From: Thalassotalea ponticola
Lineage (GTDB): Bacteria > Pseudomonadota > Gammaproteobacteria > Enterobacterales > Alteromonadaceae
DNA length: 64,000 bases
Direction: 5' to 3'
Assembly (NCBI RefSeq): GCF_041379045.1
Contig: NZ_CP166871.1
Span: 806,001 to 870,000, forward strand
The notes under the pieces are model-generated. The model searched no databases. It saw nothing but the letters and a program-made list of their open reading frames with translations, and was not told where the DNA came from. Positions 7,528 to 17,663 of the stretch are shown in pieces (position 1 is the first letter of the stretch; each line of letters opens with the position of its first letter). The position numbers and the translations under genes are program-made.

Positions 7528-8682
7528 GTGACTGGATTTTTACAAACAAGTAAGGCGTTTATTTTAGGGTGTATCTTTATTTTTGCTCTACACGTTGGCG
7601 CTGAGTTTAGTGTTGTTCAATGGCCTCAATTTGCGTTATCTATTGATAGTGTCGTCCCCATTTTACTTGTTGTTGCATGCTTGTTAGCAGCGTACTTTAA
7701 ACAAGCCCGATTGTGTTTGCTTACCATTATTGTCGGCAGTTATTACGCGTTGCTTAAAACCCCGCACCCACTCTCTGAGCAGGCGGTATTTCTGTATGGT
7801 TTAGCAACCTTAGTTTGGGTATCGCTAATCAGTGAGCGTGGCTTGTTAAGCTTACACATGCTAAAGCAGCTGTTGTTTCTTTTGCTCAGCGTTGGCCTAA
7901 CCCATGCTTGGTTGCAGGTAACACCACTGTTGCAAGCGAAATGGCCCATGTTAACAGCACAAATAGTTGATTTTTACCTACCCGTTTCTGTCGCGTTTGT
8001 CGTTCTAATGACGCGTAATGTGAGGCAAGCACAGTTAGCGCAAACGGCAATACTGATCACGGCAACTATTTGGTGCCTGAGCGCTACTAAGCTTATTACC
8101 TTGAATTGGCCTGTGACCATCGCCACTATTTGCGGTTATTACTTGATCGCGATATTAATGAATTCGTACTTTCTCGCTTATCGAGACGAGCTCACTGGGT
8201 TATCGTCAAGGCGATCGTTGTATCATCACGTCAGTACGCTGGGGAGTAAATACTCGGTGGCCATGCTCGATATTGACCATTTCAAAAAGTTTAATGATAC
8301 CTATGGTCACGATGTCGGTGATCAAGTATTGAAATTGGTCGCTGCTAAGATTGCTCAAGTGAAACGCTCAGGTAAAGCGTTTCGCTATGGCGGTGAGGAG
8401 TTCTCATTGGTTTTTGCTGGTAAAAAAACAGAACAGATCACTGAAGAGCTCGAGCGCATTCGTTGCTTAATCGCCGACTATGAAATTGTTATCCGGCAAG
8501 CCGATATGCACAAAGGCAAACGCACTAAGACGGCAAAAGCTAAGAAAGTCAAAGTAACGGTATCAATGGGCGTGGCGACGCACAACAAGCAAGAGAGCTT
8601 TGACGACACGTTAAAGCGCGCCGATCAAGCGTTGTACAAGGCGAAGAAAAACGGCCGTAATGCGGTGGTATCAGCAACCTAA
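7528..8682 (+). CDS. membrane-bound diguanylate cyclase (GGDEF)
   Basis: 384 residues, GTG start with GAGGAA upstream. The first about 210 residues form roughly six hydrophobic segments, and the rest is a GGDEF domain that makes c-di-GMP from two GTP. Visible are DELTGLSSRRSLYHHV, the metal/substrate motif MLDIDHFKKFNDTYGHDVGD and the active-site loop RYGGEEF. The inhibitory RxxD site expected just before that loop is absent (RSGKAF instead). A lysine-rich insert (KGKRTKTAKAKKVKV) interrupts the domain before VSMGVA. No sensor domain other than the membrane part. Confidence 0.9.
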   Translation: MTGFLQTSKAFILGCIFIFALHVGAEFSVVQWPQFALSIDSVVPILLVVACLLAAYFKQARLCLLTIIVGSYYALLKTPHPLSEQAVFLYGLATLVWVSLISERGLLSLHMLKQLLFLLLSVGLTHAWLQVTPLLQAKWPMLTAQIVDFYLPVSVAFVVLMTRNVRQAQLAQTAILITATIWCLSATKLITLNWPVTIATICGYYLIAILMNSYFLAYRDELTGLSSRRSLYHHVSTLGSKYSVAMLDIDHFKKFNDTYGHDVGDQVLKLVAAKIAQVKRSGKAFRYGGEEFSLVFAGKKTEQITEELERIRCLIADYEIVIRQADMHKGKRTKTAKAKKVKVTVSMGVATHNKQESFDDTLKRADQALYKAKKNGRNAVVSAT

Positions 8683-8780
8683 CAGTGAGTTAATGACATT
8701 GCGGACGAGGTTATGTTTGGCTTACATAAACGGCCTACACCTACCTTAATGACTTAGCGGCAGATTTATTAGCGTACAAA

Positions 8781-8802
8781 AAAGGGACCATCAGGTCCCT
8801 TT
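8781..8802. terminator. bidirectional terminator between cyclase gene and rpoD
   Basis: Nine-base perfect stem AAAGGGACC/GGTCCCTTT with an ATCA tetraloop. A-run and T-run flanks suit both converging genes. Confidence 0.85.
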
Positions 8803-8823
8803 TATCGTTAATAATAGCGTTGT

Positions 8824-10686
8824 TTACTCGCCGTCTAAGAAGCTTTTTAGTTGCTCTGAGCGCGACGGGTGACGCAATTTGCGCAACGCCTTCGCTTCAA
8901 TTTGACGAATACGTTCACGAGTTACGTCAAACTGCTTACCCACTTCTTCTAGCGTGTGGTCAGTATTCATATCGATACCAAAGCGCATACGCAGTACTTT
9001 TGCTTCACGGGCGGTCAGGCCGGCAAGAACTTCGTTGGTGGCGGCGCGCAAGTTTTCCATAGTTGCTGCATCAACCGGCAACTCACCGCTACCGTCTTCG
9101 ATAAAGTCGCCTAAGTGCGAATCTTCATCATCACCAATCGGCGTTTCCATTGAAATCGGCTCTTTGGCAATTTTGAGTACCTTGCGAATTTTATCTTCAG
9201 GCATCATCATGCGTTCAGCAAGCTCTTCTGGCGTTGGTTCGCGTCCCATTTCTTGTAACATTTGACGTGAAATACGATTTAACTTGTTAATTGTTTCAAT
9301 CATATGCACAGGAATACGGATGGTACGCGCCTGATCGGCAATTGAACGCGTAATCGCTTGTCGAATCCACCATGTGGCATAGGTCGAAAACTTATAACCA
9401 CGACGGTATTCAAACTTGTCTACCGCTTTCATCAAACCGATATTACCTTCTTGGATCAAGTCCAAGAATTGCAAGCCGCGGTTGGTGTACTTCTTGGCAA
9501 TTGAAATAACCAAACGTAAGTTGGCTTCAACCATTTCTTTTTTCGCACGACGAGCTTTGGCTTCACCAATAGACATGCGACGGTTGATATCTTTAATGCC
9601 TTGCACTGACAGATAGGTTTCTTTTTCAAGTTGCTCTAACTTGTAGGTGCAACGCTCAATGTCAAACTGGACAAGCTTCAATTTGTCAGAGTAGCTGTGA
9701 CCCGCGGCAATTTCGTTTTCAAGCCATTCAGTTTTGGTTTCGTTGCCCGGGAAAATCTTAATAAAATGCGCTTTTGGCATACCGGCGCCAACCACGCAGT
9801 GCTTCATGATCAAGCGCTCTTGTACGCGAACTCGGTCCATCACGTCACGCATGTTTTTGACTAAGCGATCAAACACTTTTGGAATTAAGCGAAATTCTTT
9901 GAACAACTCAGCAATGTCGTCTATTGCCTTAACCGCGTCTTTGTGGTCGCGACCTTTTTGTTCGATAACGCCATTGGCAACATCGTAAAGACGTCTTAGT
10001 TCAGTGAACTTCTCACGAGCCAGTTCCGGATCTGGACCTGTGTCCTCTTCTTCGTCACTTGAACTGTCATCGTCATCATCGCTATCTTCGTCTAGATCAT
10101 CATCTTCGTCATCTAGCTCTTCTTCAGATAACTCAGAGCCAACGTGAGTAGCCGTTGGTGCAATATCGTCATCGTCCGCTAAGGGATCGGCAAAGCCTAA
10201 GATAATGTCGCTTAAACGGCATTCTTCGGCTTCAAAATTATCCCATTGATCTAATAAGTAATTGATCGCGGGAGGGTATTCGGAAACACTTCGCTGAACT
10301 TCGCGAATCCCTTCTTCAATGCGTTTAGCGATTTGAATCTCGCCTTTGCGGGTTAATAGTTCTACGGTACCCATTTCACGCATATACATACGTACAGGAT
10401 CTGTGGTGCGACCTATTTCACTTTCAACCGTTGCAAGTGCTTGGGCAGCGGCTTCGGCTGCGTCTTCATCGGTATTAGCTTCACTCATCATTAATTCATC
10501 GGCATCTGGAGCGTTCTCAAACACTTGAATACCCATGTCATTGATCATGCGAATGATATCTTCAACTTGATCAGAATCAATGATGTCTTGTGGAAGGTGA
10601 TCGTTTACCTCTGCAAAGGTTAAAAACCCTTGCTCCTTACCTTTAGTGATAAGTTCTTTCAGTCTAGATTGTGGGGCTTGATCCAT
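8824..10686 (-). CDS. rpoD: RNA polymerase primary sigma factor (sigma-70)
   Basis: 620 residues from ATG 10686 ([13 protein letters not shown]), matching the E. coli start; AGGTGG lies upstream. Regions 1.1 (1-80), 1.2 ([16 protein letters not shown], about 97-111), non-conserved region, 2 ([34 protein letters not shown]), 3 and 4.2 ([20 protein letters not shown]) are all present. It directs core RNA polymerase to housekeeping promoters. Residues about 185-217 are an unusually dense Asp/Glu/Ser tract inside the non-conserved region. It is the last gene of the rpsU-yqeY-dnaG-rpoD cluster, 104 bp after dnaG. Confidence 0.98.
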   Translation of the reverse strand: MDQAPQSRLKELITKGKEQGFLTFAEVNDHLPQDIIDSDQVEDIIRMINDMGIQVFENAPDADELMMSEANTDEDAAEAAAQALATVESEIGRTTDPVRMYMREMGTVELLTRKGEIQIAKRIEEGIREVQRSVSEYPPAINYLLDQWDNFEAEECRLSDIILGFADPLADDDDIAPTATHVGSELSEEELDDEDDDLDEDSDDDDDSSSDEEEDTGPDPELAREKFTELRRLYDVANGVIEQKGRDHKDAVKAIDDIAELFKEFRLIPKVFDRLVKNMRDVMDRVRVQERLIMKHCVVGAGMPKAHFIKIFPGNETKTEWLENEIAAGHSYSDKLKLVQFDIERCTYKLEQLEKETYLSVQGIKDINRRMSIGEAKARRAKKEMVEANLRLVISIAKKYTNRGLQFLDLIQEGNIGLMKAVDKFEYRRGYKFSTYATWWIRQAITRSIADQARTIRIPVHMIETINKLNRISRQMLQEMGREPTPEELAERMMMPEDKIRKVLKIAKEPISMETPIGDDEDSHLGDFIEDGSGELPVDAATMENLRAATNEVLAGLTAREAKVLRMRFGIDMNTDHTLEEVGKQFDVTRERIRQIEAKALRKLRHPSRSEQLKSFLDGE

Positions 10687-10790
10687 TGACGAATGTCCAC
10701 CTGTATTGGCTATCAAAATTCAAACAGTAAAGGACGAAATTATAGCAAGTCGAAAACAAAAATACCAGATAAAGCGAGGGGGTATTTTAC

Positions 10791-12554
10791 TTAACTGCGA
10801 GCGTTAATAAGCACTTGCAGTTCTTTCTTTTCCGACGCACTAAGTTGTCCCATACGCGCTTTTTGTAACAGTAACTCGGTCCTTTTCTCGACAAAACTGT
10901 TAATAAGTTTTTCTAATATATCGCTAAAAACGTGTTCAGCAGCGTCACTATCTACGTGGTGATCCCACATTAATAGCTTTGACAATATTTGTTGTTGCGG
11001 TGTTCCGCGCCACATCTCAAGTAATTGACTTGAGTTCATTTTCGGGTTTTGCTTACACTGTTGCATAAGCTGTCTAAACAGCTCTATGCCAGGCATGTCT
11101 ATGCGATCGAGTACTGATAAATCATCTAATACTGATACTAAATGGGGATGCTCGAGCAATAATGCAATAGCTAATCTGATCGGCGTTACCTTGGCGTGGT
11201 TATTCCGTTGTTGCAACTTTTCATTAGTTGTTTGTTTTTTATTAAGTTTTTGGAGTTGTTGTTGCGAACCGGCGCCAAGTTTATTTGCCAATTCGTTAAT
11301 AATAGAATCTTTTAACAGGCTGTCAGGTAATTTTTCTATATACGGTTGAAAAATATCGGCGAGGGCCGCTTTGCCTTCTAGCGTATTAATATCAACAGTC
11401 GACATTAAATGCTCAAATAAAAACTTCGACATCGGCATCGCTTGATCTAATAACTGCTCAAATGCCTGTTGTCCGTGTTGGCGCACCAGGGTATCAGGAT
11501 CTTCGCCATCGGGGACAAAGACAAATTTTAAACTGATGCCATCGCGTACTAGCGGTAACGCATTTTCGAGTGCTCGCCAGGCCGCATCGCGACCTGCTCG
11601 GTCACCATCGTAACAACAAATCACTTCTTTGACGGTGCGAAATAGCGTTTGCAGTTGTTCGGCTGTAGTTGAAGTGCCAAGTGAAGCCACCGCATATGGG
11701 ATACCGTGTTGAGCTAAGGCGACCACGTCCATATACCCTTCAACAACGACCAAACGTTGTAAATCTTTACAGTTTTGCTTTGCTTCGTATAACCCGTAGA
11801 GTTCTTGACCCTTGTGATAAATTCGCGTTTCTGGGGAGTTGAGATACTTGGGCGTACCGTCTTTTATGACTCTACCACCAAAACCAATCACCCGACCGCG
11901 TTTGTCTTTTATTGGAAACATCAGTCGACCGCGAAAGCGGTCATACGGGCGCGCTTTGTCGCCTTGAATGGCCATCCCCAAATCAACTAATTGTTGCTGA
12001 CTATCGCGATTACGCGCAAATGTGCTGACAACGTCATCCCAGCTATCAGCAGCATATCCAATGCCAAAGCTCTTGACGATTTCACCACTCAAGCCACGGC
12101 TTTTAAGGTAGCTAATAACGTTTGGTGCATCGGCGTGTTTACGCAGGTTTTGTTGATAAAAGCCACTGATGTTACTCATTAATTGGTAATCATCTTGCTT
12201 TTGTTTGTGAACGAGTTGCTCTTTTTTTAATTGGGCTGGTGTTTTGTGAGATTCTTCTCGCTCCACCTCTAAACCGTGAAAGCTCGCAAGTTCTTCGATC
12301 GCATCGACAAACTCTAAACGGTCGTACTCCATAATAAACGATATGGCGTTACCGTGCGCACCACAGCCAAAGCAGTGATAAAATTGTTTATCTCTAGAAA
12401 CGGTAAACGATGGGCTTTTTTCACTGTGAAAAGGGCAACATGCCTGATAATTTTTACCGGCTTTTTTTAAAGCGACGCGAGATTCAACCAAGTCGACGAT
12501 GTCGGTACGAGCTAAAAGATCATCGATAAATGTACGAGGGATTAAACCAGCCAT
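10791..12554 (-). CDS. dnaG: DNA primase
   Basis: 587 residues. DnaG makes RNA primers for replication. The N-terminal CHC2 zinc finger is intact (C40, H43, C61, C64 in CPFHSEKSPSF and HCFGCGAHG). The catalytic TOPRIM core shows VVEGYMDVVALAQ and CYDGDRAGRDAA. The C-terminal DnaB-interacting domain follows (about 430-587) with an RNaseH-like C-terminal helix bundle. Length is normal (581 in E. coli). Start is ATG at 12554 just after an intergenic region that holds a terminator, as in the classic macromolecular-synthesis operon. Confidence 0.97.
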   Translation of the reverse strand: MAGLIPRTFIDDLLARTDIVDLVESRVALKKAGKNYQACCPFHSEKSPSFTVSRDKQFYHCFGCGAHGNAISFIMEYDRLEFVDAIEELASFHGLEVEREESHKTPAQLKKEQLVHKQKQDDYQLMSNISGFYQQNLRKHADAPNVISYLKSRGLSGEIVKSFGIGYAADSWDDVVSTFARNRDSQQQLVDLGMAIQGDKARPYDRFRGRLMFPIKDKRGRVIGFGGRVIKDGTPKYLNSPETRIYHKGQELYGLYEAKQNCKDLQRLVVVEGYMDVVALAQHGIPYAVASLGTSTTAEQLQTLFRTVKEVICCYDGDRAGRDAAWRALENALPLVRDGISLKFVFVPDGEDPDTLVRQHGQQAFEQLLDQAMPMSKFLFEHLMSTVDINTLEGKAALADIFQPYIEKLPDSLLKDSIINELANKLGAGSQQQLQKLNKKQTTNEKLQQRNNHAKVTPIRLAIALLLEHPHLVSVLDDLSVLDRIDMPGIELFRQLMQQCKQNPKMNSSQLLEMWRGTPQQQILSKLLMWDHHVDSDAAEHVFSDILEKLINSFVEKRTELLLQKARMGQLSASEKKELQVLINARS

Positions 12555-12706
12555 AAATACTACGTGCTCTGCGCCAATGCTAAATTAGTGGTTTGATAGA
12601 CGATGAATTACTATAGCAAATTCACCTTTAGAAAGACAACGCGAACGAGACAGTTTATCCATATCGCCTGTTACCAGCGACAGCGGTCAAGAATTGAGGA
12701 TAAAAA

Positions 12707-12730
12707 AAACCGCACTTAGGTGTGCGGTTT
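12707..12730 (-). terminator. terminator between yqeY and dnaG
   Basis: Nine-base stem AAACCGCAC/GTGCGGTTT with a six-base loop and a T-run on the minus strand. It sits after yqeY and before dnaG. In E. coli a terminator between rpsU and dnaG limits primase level; this one is likely its equivalent. Confidence 0.85.
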
Positions 12731-12753
12731 TCTATCACAACAAAATGTAGGGC

Positions 12754-13200
12754 TTATGCATTGAGTGCAGCGCGAACTTGTCCGCTTACCTGACCTAGGT
12801 CAGCACGTCCTTGCATTTGGGGCTTTAACAGCGCCATTACTTTACCCATATCGGCCATTGATGCAGCACCGCTTTGCTCTATCGCTTGCGCAATCAGAGA
12901 TTTGATTTCATCTGCACTGAGCGCTTGTGGAAGAAACTCTTCTAGCACATCAATTTCGGCCTGTTCACTGGCTGCGCTGTCCAAGCGACCGCCGTCAGTA
13001 AACATAGAGACAGATTCTTTGCGTTGTTTGATCATTTTAGTGATCAAGGCAAGGATATCGTCGTCGGTCATTTCTTTTTGACCGTCAATTTGCGCTTGCT
13101 TAATCGCCGAAATCGCCATGCGAAGTACACTAAGACGAGGTTTGTCTTTGGCACGCATGGCGTTTTTCATTTCGTTGTTGAGTTGTTCAAATAAACTCAT
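12754..13200 (-). CDS. GatB/YqeY domain-containing protein
   Basis: 148 residues, matching the YqeY family along its length: RAKDKPRLSVLRMAISAIKQ near the N-terminus and GRADLGQVSGQVRAALN at the C-terminus. The family resembles the tRNA-binding tail of the GatB amidotransferase subunit; its own function is not settled. It lies 26 bp after rpsU and is presumably co-transcribed with it, ahead of the internal terminator. Confidence 0.93.
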   Translation of the reverse strand: MSLFEQLNNEMKNAMRAKDKPRLSVLRMAISAIKQAQIDGQKEMTDDDILALITKMIKQRKESVSMFTDGGRLDSAASEQAEIDVLEEFLPQALSADEIKSLIAQAIEQSGAASMADMGKVMALLKPQMQGRADLGQVSGQVRAALNA

Positions 13201-13226
13201 AACTTAAAGCAAATATGCCTAAAGTC

Positions 13227-13442
13227 TTAGTATAAACGAACGCGACGAGCGTTTTCGCGAGCAACTTTCTTCGCGTGACGCTTAACTGCAGCTGCTTTCT
13301 TGCGCTTGCGTTCCCAAGTTGGCTTTTCGAAAGATTCGCGACGACGAACTTCAGAAAGGATACCTGCTTTTTCACATGAACGCTTAAAACGACGAAGAGC
13401 TACATCAAACGGCTCGTTTTCTCTTACTTTAATTACTGGCAT
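13227..13442 (-). CDS. rpsU: 30S ribosomal protein S21
   Basis: 71 residues from ATG 13442 ([20 protein letters not shown]), the standard bS21 length, with GAGAGG upstream; an upstream in-frame start is rejected. The C-terminus is strongly basic ([20 protein letters not shown]). It binds the 30S platform and helps initiation on Shine-Dalgarno messages. First gene of the macromolecular-synthesis operon, divergent from tsaD. Confidence 0.98.
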   Translation of the reverse strand: MPVIKVRENEPFDVALRRFKRSCEKAGILSEVRRRESFEKPTWERKRKKAAAVKRHAKKVARENARRVRLY

Positions 13443-13665
13443 TGTGCCTCTCACCTCTAGTGAATACTTAAGGACCGATATAAAACTATCGAGTCTGATT
13501 AAAAATGGTGCAGTATTCTAATCCGATCCCTTCATTAATGTAAAGGCTTAAATTGTTTTTCTTTAAAAGCGGTGGTGAAAAAAGGCATACGAGGTTAAAA
13601 TTGCCACGTTGGGTTAAAAACCAGCGCCAAATTATTACTCATTCTGCCTACGGAATTATACAGTT

Positions 13666-14679
13666 ATGCGAATTTTAGGTATCGAAACCTCTTGTGATGA
13701 AACCGGTATAGCCATTTATGATGAAGAGCAGGGCATTGTCGCCCATCAGCTTTATTCACAGATAAAAGTGCATGCCGATTACGGTGGGGTTGTGCCAGAA
13801 TTGGCATCGCGCGATCACGTTCGCAAAACCATTCCGTTGATCAAGCAAGCATTAGCTGATGCGGGCTTAAGCCCAAGCGATCTCGACGGTGTCGCTTATA
13901 CAGCCGGTCCTGGTTTAGTTGGTGCCTTGCTCGTCGGCTGCTCTATTGGCCGTTCGCTCGCCTATGGTTGGGATATTCCTGCGGTTCCTGTTCATCATAT
14001 GGAAGGACATCTATTAGCGCCAATGTTAGAAGATGATGTGCCTGACTTTCCATTTATTGCGTTACTGGTGTCCGGTGGCCATACCATGCTAGTGCGCGTT
14101 GATGGTATTGGCAAATACCAAGTGCTGGGTGAATCGGTCGACGATGCGGCAGGTGAAGCGTTTGATAAAACCGCTAAATTGCTCGGCTTAGATTATCCGG
14201 GTGGTCCTGTTTTAGCAAAAATGGCAGAGCAAGGAACCAAAGGGCGGTTTAAATTTCCACGGCCGATGACCGATAGACCGGGTCTTGATTTTAGTTTTTC
14301 TGGCTTGAAGACCTTTGCCGCCAATACCATTCGCGACAACGACGACAGCGATCAGACTAAAGCCGATATCGCATATGCCTTTCAAGAGGCGGTGGTTGAT
14401 ACACTGGCAATAAAATGTAAACGCGCGCTTGAACAGTGTGGTTTGAACCGACTAGTCATTGCCGGTGGGGTAAGTGCGAACACTTCACTGCGAGAAAAGT
14501 TAGCGACTACCATGCAAAAACTCAATGGTAAGGTGTATTACCCACGTCCTGAGTTCTGTACCGATAACGGGGCGATGATCGCGTTTGCCGGTATGCAACG
14601 ACTCAAATCAGGTGTTAGTGCCGATATGACGTTTAAAGCGACGCCGCGTTGGCCGTTGGATAGTTTACCACCAGTGTAA
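13666..14679 (+). CDS. tsaD: tRNA N6-threonylcarbamoyladenosine transferase
   Basis: 337 residues. TsaD transfers the threonylcarbamoyl group to A37 of ANN-decoding tRNAs, working with TsaB and TsaE. The ASKHA fold signature [12 protein letters not shown] opens the protein. Metal-binding His lie in HHMEGH (about 111 and 115), and the ATP site shows LVSGGHTML and [12 protein letters not shown]. Length matches E. coli. Divergent from rpsU, as in E. coli. Confidence 0.98.
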   Translation: MRILGIETSCDETGIAIYDEEQGIVAHQLYSQIKVHADYGGVVPELASRDHVRKTIPLIKQALADAGLSPSDLDGVAYTAGPGLVGALLVGCSIGRSLAYGWDIPAVPVHHMEGHLLAPMLEDDVPDFPFIALLVSGGHTMLVRVDGIGKYQVLGESVDDAAGEAFDKTAKLLGLDYPGGPVLAKMAEQGTKGRFKFPRPMTDRPGLDFSFSGLKTFAANTIRDNDDSDQTKADIAYAFQEAVVDTLAIKCKRALEQCGLNRLVIAGGVSANTSLREKLATTMQKLNGKVYYPRPEFCTDNGAMIAFAGMQRLKSGVSADMTFKATPRWPLDSLPPV

Positions 14680-14683
14680 ACGC

Positions 14684-15259
14684 TTAAATCTTGCTTTCTT
14701 TACCCTGTAGCAAGCGAATGATGTTGTCTCTGTGGCGAAATAAAATCAGCAGAGACAACATGGTTACCGAGTTGGTATACAGGGGCTTTATTAGATAGGT
14801 ATACAGTGGCGCTAGTGTAATGGTAACTATAGCGGCTAGCGAAGAATAACGGCTGTACTTAACAACCGCGCCCCACGTAAGGATTAGCGCTAACGCCATA
14901 ATCCAACTAATTGGCGCGAGCGCGCCAAATGCCGTTGCCACCGCTTTGCCACCTTTAAAGTTAAAAAAGATAGGGTACATATGACCGAGACACGCGGCAA
15001 TGGCGATAAAGCCCAAGTGCAACGGTTCAACGCCCAGCTTATACGCCCCCCACACCGGAATCATACCTTTTAACACATCAAACAGTAACACCGCAGCTGC
15101 CGTGGCTTTATTGCTGATCCGCAAAACGTTGGTCGCGCCGGGGTTGTTTGAGCCTTGACTACGCGGGTCGGGTAACCCAAGCAGGCGACAAATTAAGATG
15201 GCACTTGAAATAGAGCCTAACAAGTAAGCAAAGATAATGATGGAGATGGTTAAAATCAC
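14684..15259 (-). CDS. plsY: glycerol-3-phosphate acyltransferase
   Basis: 191 residues, integral inner-membrane protein with about five helices. It acylates glycerol-3-phosphate with acyl-phosphate, the first step of phospholipid synthesis. Conserved motifs are [13 protein letters not shown] (about 35-47), [18 protein letters not shown] (about 92-109) and [14 protein letters not shown] near the C-terminus. It converges with tsaD (4 bp between stops) and is divergent from folB. Confidence 0.96.
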   Translation of the reverse strand: MILTISIIIFAYLLGSISSAILICRLLGLPDPRSQGSNNPGATNVLRISNKATAAAVLLFDVLKGMIPVWGAYKLGVEPLHLGFIAIAACLGHMYPIFFNFKGGKAVATAFGALAPISWIMALALILTWGAVVKYSRYSSLAAIVTITLAPLYTYLIKPLYTNSVTMLSLLILFRHRDNIIRLLQGKESKI

Positions 15260-15435
15260 AGTGTTTTTCCTATCTCGTTATAGCCTCATTGTCGGCTCGC
15301 GGGGCGATAACGTCAAACGAATCGTTAAGATGGTTAAAATAAAACCGTTATCACGCATTCTAACAAGACAATGAGTGGTTTTTCTATAGCACATTAGGGT
15401 AAAATTAAATTTTTACCGCAAGCTAGCGAGTCAAC

Positions 15436-15792
15436 ATGGATATTGTCTTTATCGAAGGTTTAAAAATCGACACCACCATAGGGTATTACGATTGGGAAAA
15501 AACCATCAAACAACCGCTGATATTTGATCTGCAAATGGGCTGTGATATTCGTTTGGCAGCAGCGGGCGACGAATTACACAAAACCGTAAATTACGCTGAT
15601 GTAGCGGCTGATATTGAATTGATAGCGCAAGAGAAAGTCGTTGATTTACTCGAAACCTTAGCCGAAAACATGGCTCAGCGGTTGATGCAAAAATACGCCA
15701 TCAGTTGGCTGCGCTTGAAAATTAACAAACCACAAGCGGTGGCCAATGCACAAGGCGTTGGGGTCATTATTGAACGAGGCAGCAAAGGGTAA
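15436..15792 (+). CDS. folB: dihydroneopterin aldolase
   Basis: 118 residues. It cleaves dihydroneopterin to 6-hydroxymethyl-dihydropterin in folate synthesis. Family signature IEGLKIDTTIGYYDWEK at the start, with NYADVAADIE and the KPQAV region near the C-terminus. Its TAA shares one base with the ATG of folK, so the two are translationally coupled. Confidence 0.95.
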   Translation: MDIVFIEGLKIDTTIGYYDWEKTIKQPLIFDLQMGCDIRLAAAGDELHKTVNYADVAADIELIAQEKVVDLLETLAENMAQRLMQKYAISWLRLKINKPQAVANAQGVGVIIERGSKG

Positions 15793-16295
15793 TGGCGCAA
15801 GTATACATTTCTATTGGCAGCAATATTGAACGAGAAACACAAATTGTACTTGCCGTGCAGTCATTGCGGGATGAATTTGGCGCTGTCGATGTATCATCGG
15901 TGTATGAATGTGAACCGGTGGGCTTTAGCGGCGAAAATTTTTATAACTTGGTTGCCAAAGTACACACCAACAAGTCACCGCAATACATTGGTGAGTTGTT
16001 AAAAACACTAGAAAAACAACATGGACGAGTCGATTTTTCAAAAAAGTTCAGCCCGCGTAAAATGGACTTGGACATTTTGTTATACGACGATTTAGTGATG
16101 GAGCAACCGGTCCAGTTGCCAAGAGATGAAATTCCGCTAAATGCGTATGTGTTGCAACCGCTCGCTGAACTAGCTCCTGATGAAGTACACCCCACGCTGG
16201 GACAAACGTATCAACAAATTTGGCAACAATACGACAAAACCAAACAGCAAGTGCAACGCATAGACTTTACCTGGCCTATTGCGCTGTCGCATTAA
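15792..16295 (+). CDS. folK: HPPK, hydroxymethyldihydropterin pyrophosphokinase
   Basis: 167 residues. FolK transfers pyrophosphate from ATP to 6-hydroxymethyl-dihydropterin, the step after FolB. Motifs are YISIGSNIERE at the N-terminus, FYNLVAKVHT, and the metal-binding KMDLDILLYDD followed by AYVLQPLAELAPD. The start overlaps the folB stop by one base. Confidence 0.96.
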   Translation: MAQVYISIGSNIERETQIVLAVQSLRDEFGAVDVSSVYECEPVGFSGENFYNLVAKVHTNKSPQYIGELLKTLEKQHGRVDFSKKFSPRKMDLDILLYDDLVMEQPVQLPRDEIPLNAYVLQPLAELAPDEVHPTLGQTYQQIWQQYDKTKQQVQRIDFTWPIALSH

Positions 16296-16336
16296 TACTT
16301 CAACAAAACAATAATAACAACTCAATGGACTTTTAG

Positions 16337-17134
16337 ATGTCGACCATAGAAACCATTATCCTCGCCCTGATTCAAGGGTTAACCGAATTTTTACCGATTT
16401 CGAGTTCCGCGCACCTTATTTTGCCATCGCAACTCTTGGGCTGGAGTGATCAAGGGCTTGCTTTTGATGTCGCCGTGCACGTTGGCACGTTGCTGGCGGT
16501 AATGATTTATTTTCGCCAAGAAGTGGCCAATATGTTTGTCGCTTGGACTGACAGTATCGTTCACAAGAATCGAAGCTTTGATGCCAAGTTAGCGTGGTGG
16601 ATTATCTTTGCCACAATCCCCGCCGGCCTATTTGGTTTGTTTGGCAAAGACTTTATCGAACAGCATCTGCGCAGTGCCGCTATTATCGCCCTAACTACAA
16701 TCGTTTTTGGTTTGTTGCTTGGTTTGGTCGACATCAAGGGCAAACAAAACAAGAATATTGAGCAACTGGGATTCAAAGGAGCGATGATGGTGGGATTAGC
16801 GCAAGCAGTGGCATTAATTCCCGGTACGTCACGCTCAGGTATTACCATGACCATGGGCATGATGCTTGGTCTCACCCGCGATGCGGCGGCGCGCTTTTCG
16901 TTTTTATTATCAATCCCGGCTATCGCCATGGCCGGTACCTACCTAACGGTTAAGCTGGTATTTGCCGCACATGCCGTCGACTGGTCAGCCATCGCTTTAG
17001 GAGCCAGTGTGGCGTTTGTCAGCGCCTATACGTGTATCCACTATTTTTTAATTTTACTGGATAAAGTTGGTATGATGCCGTTTGTCGTTTACCGCTTGTT
17101 ATTGGGGGCGTTTTTAGTCTGGTTTATCATCTAA
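16337..17134 (+). CDS. uppP: undecaprenyl-diphosphatase (BacA type)
   Basis: 265 residues, inner-membrane protein with about eight helices. It dephosphorylates undecaprenyl pyrophosphate to recycle the lipid carrier of peptidoglycan and O-antigen; overexpression gives bacitracin resistance. The two catalytic regions are visible: LIQGLTEFLPISSSAHLIL at the N-terminus and LIPGTSRSGITMTMGM in the middle. It follows folK by 41 bp and may be co-transcribed. Confidence 0.97.
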   Translation: MSTIETIILALIQGLTEFLPISSSAHLILPSQLLGWSDQGLAFDVAVHVGTLLAVMIYFRQEVANMFVAWTDSIVHKNRSFDAKLAWWIIFATIPAGLFGLFGKDFIEQHLRSAAIIALTTIVFGLLLGLVDIKGKQNKNIEQLGFKGAMMVGLAQAVALIPGTSRSGITMTMGMMLGLTRDAAARFSFLLSIPAIAMAGTYLTVKLVFAAHAVDWSAIALGASVAFVSAYTCIHYFLILLDKVGMMPFVVYRLLLGAFLVWFII

Positions 17135-17168
17135 ACGCAACCGGTTCACGGTAGCTACTCATGACCAA

Positions 17169-17185
17169 GGGGGCAACAAGCCCCC
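17169..17185. terminator. hairpin between uppP and the CoA-binding gene
   Basis: GGGGGC/GCCCCC stem with a five-base loop between converging genes. It is GC-rich but lacks a T-run, so termination is only suggested. Confidence 0.4.
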
Positions 17186-17189
17186 TGTG

Positions 17190-17633
17190 CTAGCTAGGTT
17201 GCTGGTGCACGGGATCAGCGAGTAGCTTGATTGACTGTAACTTGGGAATTTCTATTTTAGGGCATCTATCAACGATCATATCAATGCCGTACTGTTCAGC
17301 CTGCTGTTCAGCCCCGTGATGAACTACGCCGAGCTGCGTCCATATGCGCTTAATGCCAAGTTGATGACACTGTTCGACAATCTCTGGCAGCGCATCGCCT
17401 TGGCGAAACACATCGACCATATCTATGGGGGCAGTAATATCGGCGAGACAAGCATATACTCGCTCATTGTGGATCTCTTTACCCGCCACTAGCGGATTCA
17501 CTGGATACACGCGATAGCCTTGATGCTGCAAAAACGCCATCACTTGATTGCTCGCTCTGTCGGCTTTGTCGCTAGCTCCGATCAGCGCGATGTGTTTTAC
17601 ATGAAATAACGTATCGGCTATATGGCTTTGCAT
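17190..17633 (-). CDS. CoA-binding domain protein (YccU-like)
   Basis: 147 residues from ATG 17633, which has GAAGGTGAG just upstream. An ATG seven codons earlier lies before that ribosome site and is less likely. The Rossmann CoA-binding fold is shown by HIALIGASDKADRASNQVMAFL, YPVNPL and IKRIWTQLGVVHHGAEQQA. The family is small, stand-alone and of uncertain function. It begins 30 bp after cca ends and may be co-transcribed with it. Confidence 0.9.
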   Translation of the reverse strand: MQSHIADTLFHVKHIALIGASDKADRASNQVMAFLQHQGYRVYPVNPLVAGKEIHNERVYACLADITAPIDMVDVFRQGDALPEIVEQCHQLGIKRIWTQLGVVHHGAEQQAEQYGIDMIVDRCPKIEIPKLQSIKLLADPVHQQPS

Positions 17634-17663
17634 CGGCTCACCTTCAACATTCACTGAACAATT

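Noticed and set aside
13187..13375. 62-codon ORF overlapping rpsU
   Set aside because: It is the alternative frame of the S21 gene.
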